From the NCBI GenBank assembly GCA_934621605.1, contig CAKTUZ010000001.1:1-64000 (forward strand): DNA of 64,000 nucleotides, given 5' to 3'. Shown one piece after another: positions 62,258-64,000 of the stretch. Position numbers and translations under genes: made by a program. How positions within the stretch are numbered: position 1 is the first letter of the stretch; every line of letters starts with the position of its first letter. The notes beneath the pieces were generated by a model. That model had not been told where the DNA came from, made no database searches, and worked only from the letters and a program-made list of their open reading frames with translations. This DNA comes from an uncultured bacterium. Lineage in GTDB: Bacteria; Vulcanimicrobiota; Xenobia; Xenobiales; Xenobiaceae.

Positions 62258-63316
62258 TTATTTGACAGGGCAAAGCAAATCTAATCCTTTAAGTTGCTCC
62301 TGAGTGAGCTTTTCCGGCAATTTAACCATCAGGCGAGCTAGGATATTACCAGCCTCACCCCTGGGGTTAGGTAATCCCAAACCACCCATACGAAGCGTCT
62401 TGCCATTAGGAGTATTAGGAGCTATTTTTATGGAGATTGCTTTGCCGTTAGGTAACTTCAAATCGGCACTTCCTCCCAAGAAAGCATCTCTGAGCGAAAC
62501 CCAAAGATCGCAACGCAAATCGCGTCCTTCTACCTTATATGTGGAATCGGGAGCGATATTTATCTTAAACATAATATCGCCACAAATACCACCGCTGTTT
62601 TCGCCACGCACCCTTACTTTGGATCCGTTGGTAACGCCAGCAGGTACCTTTACATCTAAAGTATGTGTAGCGTTAACTTTACCAGTACCTCCGCACATGG
62701 TGCAAGGCATACCGTTAAACACTCCACTTCCCGAACATGAAGCGCAAGGAGCGGGCTTGGTAATAGTTACAGATTTGGTTGTACCGTTGTAAGCTTCGGC
62801 TAAGCTAACAGTAAGCTCAGTTTCCAAAGGCTTACCAGAGGCAGAAGTGCGACGAGCCCCACCTCCAAAACTACCAAACCCGGCACTGCTGCGGCGAGCC
62901 CCTCCGGAATTACCCATATTGTTAAAAAGCATATCAAAGAACGGAGAATAACCTGAACCTCCAAAAGAGGAACTGAAATGAGCCCCTCCTCCCTGACTAC
63001 CTTGAGAAAACTGAGAGAATATATCCGAAAAGTCAAAACCACCCTGTTGATAACCACCTGCTCCATAAGGAGGCGTCTTCCCGTCTTTTACATATTTCCA
63101 CTGAGCGCCAAATTGATCATATTTTGAACGCTTATCTGGATCGCCCAATACTTCATAAGCTTCATTGACGTCACGATACTTAAGCTCAGCTTCTTTATCA
63201 CCGTGGTTAAGATCGGGATGGTACTTCTTCGTAAGCTTACGGTAAGCCGATTTTATATCTTTTTGACTAGCAGAACGATCTACACCTAAAATCTTGTAAT
63301 AATCTTTATAATCCAT
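62258..63316 (-). CDS. dnaJ: DnaJ co-chaperone with half-size zinc finger
   Basis: A 352-residue Hsp40. J domain (about 1-68) with HPD in KYHPDLNHGD, a long Gly/Phe/Ser region (about 75-160), then a zinc region (about 185-215) with only two CxxCxGxG motifs, CASCSGSG and CTMCGGTG, where class A DnaJ has four. The two beta C-terminal domains and a short tail follow. It would bind one zinc, not two, lying between class A and class B. It stimulates DnaK ATPase; dnaK is outside the window. It follows grpE by about 60 bp. Confidence 0.92.
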   Translation of the reverse strand: MDYKDYYKILGVDRSASQKDIKSAYRKLTKKYHPDLNHGDKEAELKYRDVNEAYEVLGDPDKRSKYDQFGAQWKYVKDGKTPPYGAGGYQQGGFDFSDIFSQFSQGSQGGGAHFSSSFGGSGYSPFFDMLFNNMGNSGGARRSSAGFGSFGGGARRTSASGKPLETELTVSLAEAYNGTTKSVTITKPAPCASCSGSGVFNGMPCTMCGGTGKVNATHTLDVKVPAGVTNGSKVRVRGENSGGICGDIMFKINIAPDSTYKVEGRDLRCDLWVSLRDAFLGGSADLKLPNGKAISIKIAPNTPNGKTLRMGGLGLPNPRGEAGNILARLMVKLPEKLTQEQLKGLDLLCPVK

Positions 63317-63377
63317 AGCTTCAACCCCTTAATCTAAGGCTGCAAAAAAGCTGTATCCACTACAAAAAAAACAATTT

Positions 63378-63974
63378 CTACTTGGTATTGCGAGCTACAC
63401 AAACCATACTGGGACGCAGAACCTTGTCGCCAATTTTGTAACCTTTTTTAAATTCGTTAGATACTGTTTCATCGGGAAGTTCATTAGATTCTTCCATCAT
63501 AACGGCCTCGTGACAAGCCGGATCGAAAACTTTGCCCTTGGCCTCAATAGGGACAACCTCATACCCCTCCATTATCTTGAAAGCGTCTTTAAGAACCAGC
63601 TCTACACCTTGACAGAGAGACTCAACCGTCCCCCCCCTATGAGAAGCCTCAATAGCCATCTCCAAATGATCGACAATGGGCAAAAGTTTTCGGAAAATAT
63701 CCTCTTTGGCGCTGTCAATTCTGCGCTCAAAGTTGGCATCCATACGCTTGCGATAATTTTCGGTATCGGCGGTAACACGTTTAAGCTGATCCTGCAAGCG
63801 TTTTATCTCTTGATCTTTAGCTTCCAAAAGATCCTGAGCGCTCTGTTCTTGATCCGATTCTTCACTTTCGGACTGAGCAACTTTTTCTTCAGCCTTAACG
63901 GAAACCTCTTCTGCCTCTGTCTTAACACTCTGCTCGGCAGCATCGTGATTGTGTTTATGTTCTTTAGAAGACAT
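63378..63974 (-). CDS. grpE: GrpE nucleotide exchange factor
   Basis: A 198-residue DnaK exchange factor. His/Glu/Lys-rich N-terminus, a long coiled coil (about 45-110; LKRVTADTENYRKRMDANFE) and a C-terminal beta wing with GYEVVPIEAKGKVFDPACHEAVM and KKGYKIGDKVLRPSMVCVA. ATG at 63974 with GAGAG upstream is preferred over an ATG six codons earlier. The coding strand has eight consecutive G (about 63640-63647). The gene is complete within the window. Confidence 0.95.
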   Translation of the reverse strand: MSSKEHKHNHDAAEQSVKTEAEEVSVKAEEKVAQSESEESDQEQSAQDLLEAKDQEIKRLQDQLKRVTADTENYRKRMDANFERRIDSAKEDIFRKLLPIVDHLEMAIEASHRGGTVESLCQGVELVLKDAFKIMEGYEVVPIEAKGKVFDPACHEAVMMEESNELPDETVSNEFKKGYKIGDKVLRPSMVCVARNTK

Positions 63975-64000
63975 GATACAGCTCTCCCACATTTATAATC

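Noticed and set aside
63640..63647. G8 tract in grpE as a phase-variation switch
   Set aside because: GrpE is normally essential, the tract encodes normal residues (RGG), and switching it off would be lethal or very costly.

Overview
The window reads as a chromosomal segment of a diderm (Gram-negative-type) bacterium, probably a host-associated or anaerobic lineage that is poorly sampled. Diderm evidence is direct: a TolC/RND/adaptor efflux operon, an MlaD-MlaF-MlaE lipid transporter, a 2334-residue TamB-like protein and several lipoboxes. A GGGtGRT/NifU-like pair (best known from anaerobes) and a possibly Na+-coupled ATP synthase c subunit fit an anaerobe. I cannot name the phylum from sequence alone. 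No rRNA, tRNA, CRISPR array or intact transposase was seen.

Layout. 1-2.6 kb: a TnpB-type (IS200/IS605) right-end relic, an AlkD-like DNA glycosylase, a small membrane protein and a secreted DUF4344 metallopeptidase. 2.6-9.8 kb: a four-gene efflux operon (adaptor, RND pump, TolC, TetR) whose control region carries two copies of a 16-bp operator-like repeat, each overlapping a promoter. 10.2-11.9 kb: the NifU-like/GGGtGRT pair. 12-15.1 kb: an Ig-like lipoprotein. 15.3-28 kb: four paralogous giant peptidoglycan hydrolases in tandem, each a coiled-coil stalk plus GH73-like glucosaminidase plus CHAP amidase, none with a classical signal peptide. 28-30.5 kb: a phosphoglycerate-mutase-type phosphatase and two exported cyclophilins. 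30.6-45.8 kb: a PD-(D/E)XK nuclease with similarity to the Card1/DUF1887 nuclease core, a 1.5-kaa BspA-type leucine-rich-repeat protein without signal peptide, TamB, an MreB-like actin and MurA. 45.8-54.8 kb: a complete F1Fo ATP synthase operon (atpZ-I-B-E-F'-F-H-A-G-D-C) running into murA, with a TnpB-type relic between atpE and atpF'. 54.8-58.5 kb: WecB and WecA homologues and a Hanks-type kinase. 58.5-62 kb: two more relics, then mlaD-F-E. 62.2-64 kb: dnaJ and grpE.

How the genes fit together. Most of the right half is envelope biology: lipid shuttling (Mla, TamB), precursor synthesis (MurA, WecA/WecB), a cell-shape actin, and energy supply. The most distinctive part is the hydrolase array. 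Its second and third genes share about 2.1 kb that looks identical at DNA level, while their catalytic ends are mosaics related to different paralogues. All four have a TAGATA-N16/17-GATAAT promoter-like pair, and three also have an upstream 7-4-7 bp direct repeat resembling a Pho box. This looks like a co-regulated, recombining family of secreted wall-degrading proteins with an unknown export route, and is my best candidate for an undescribed system.
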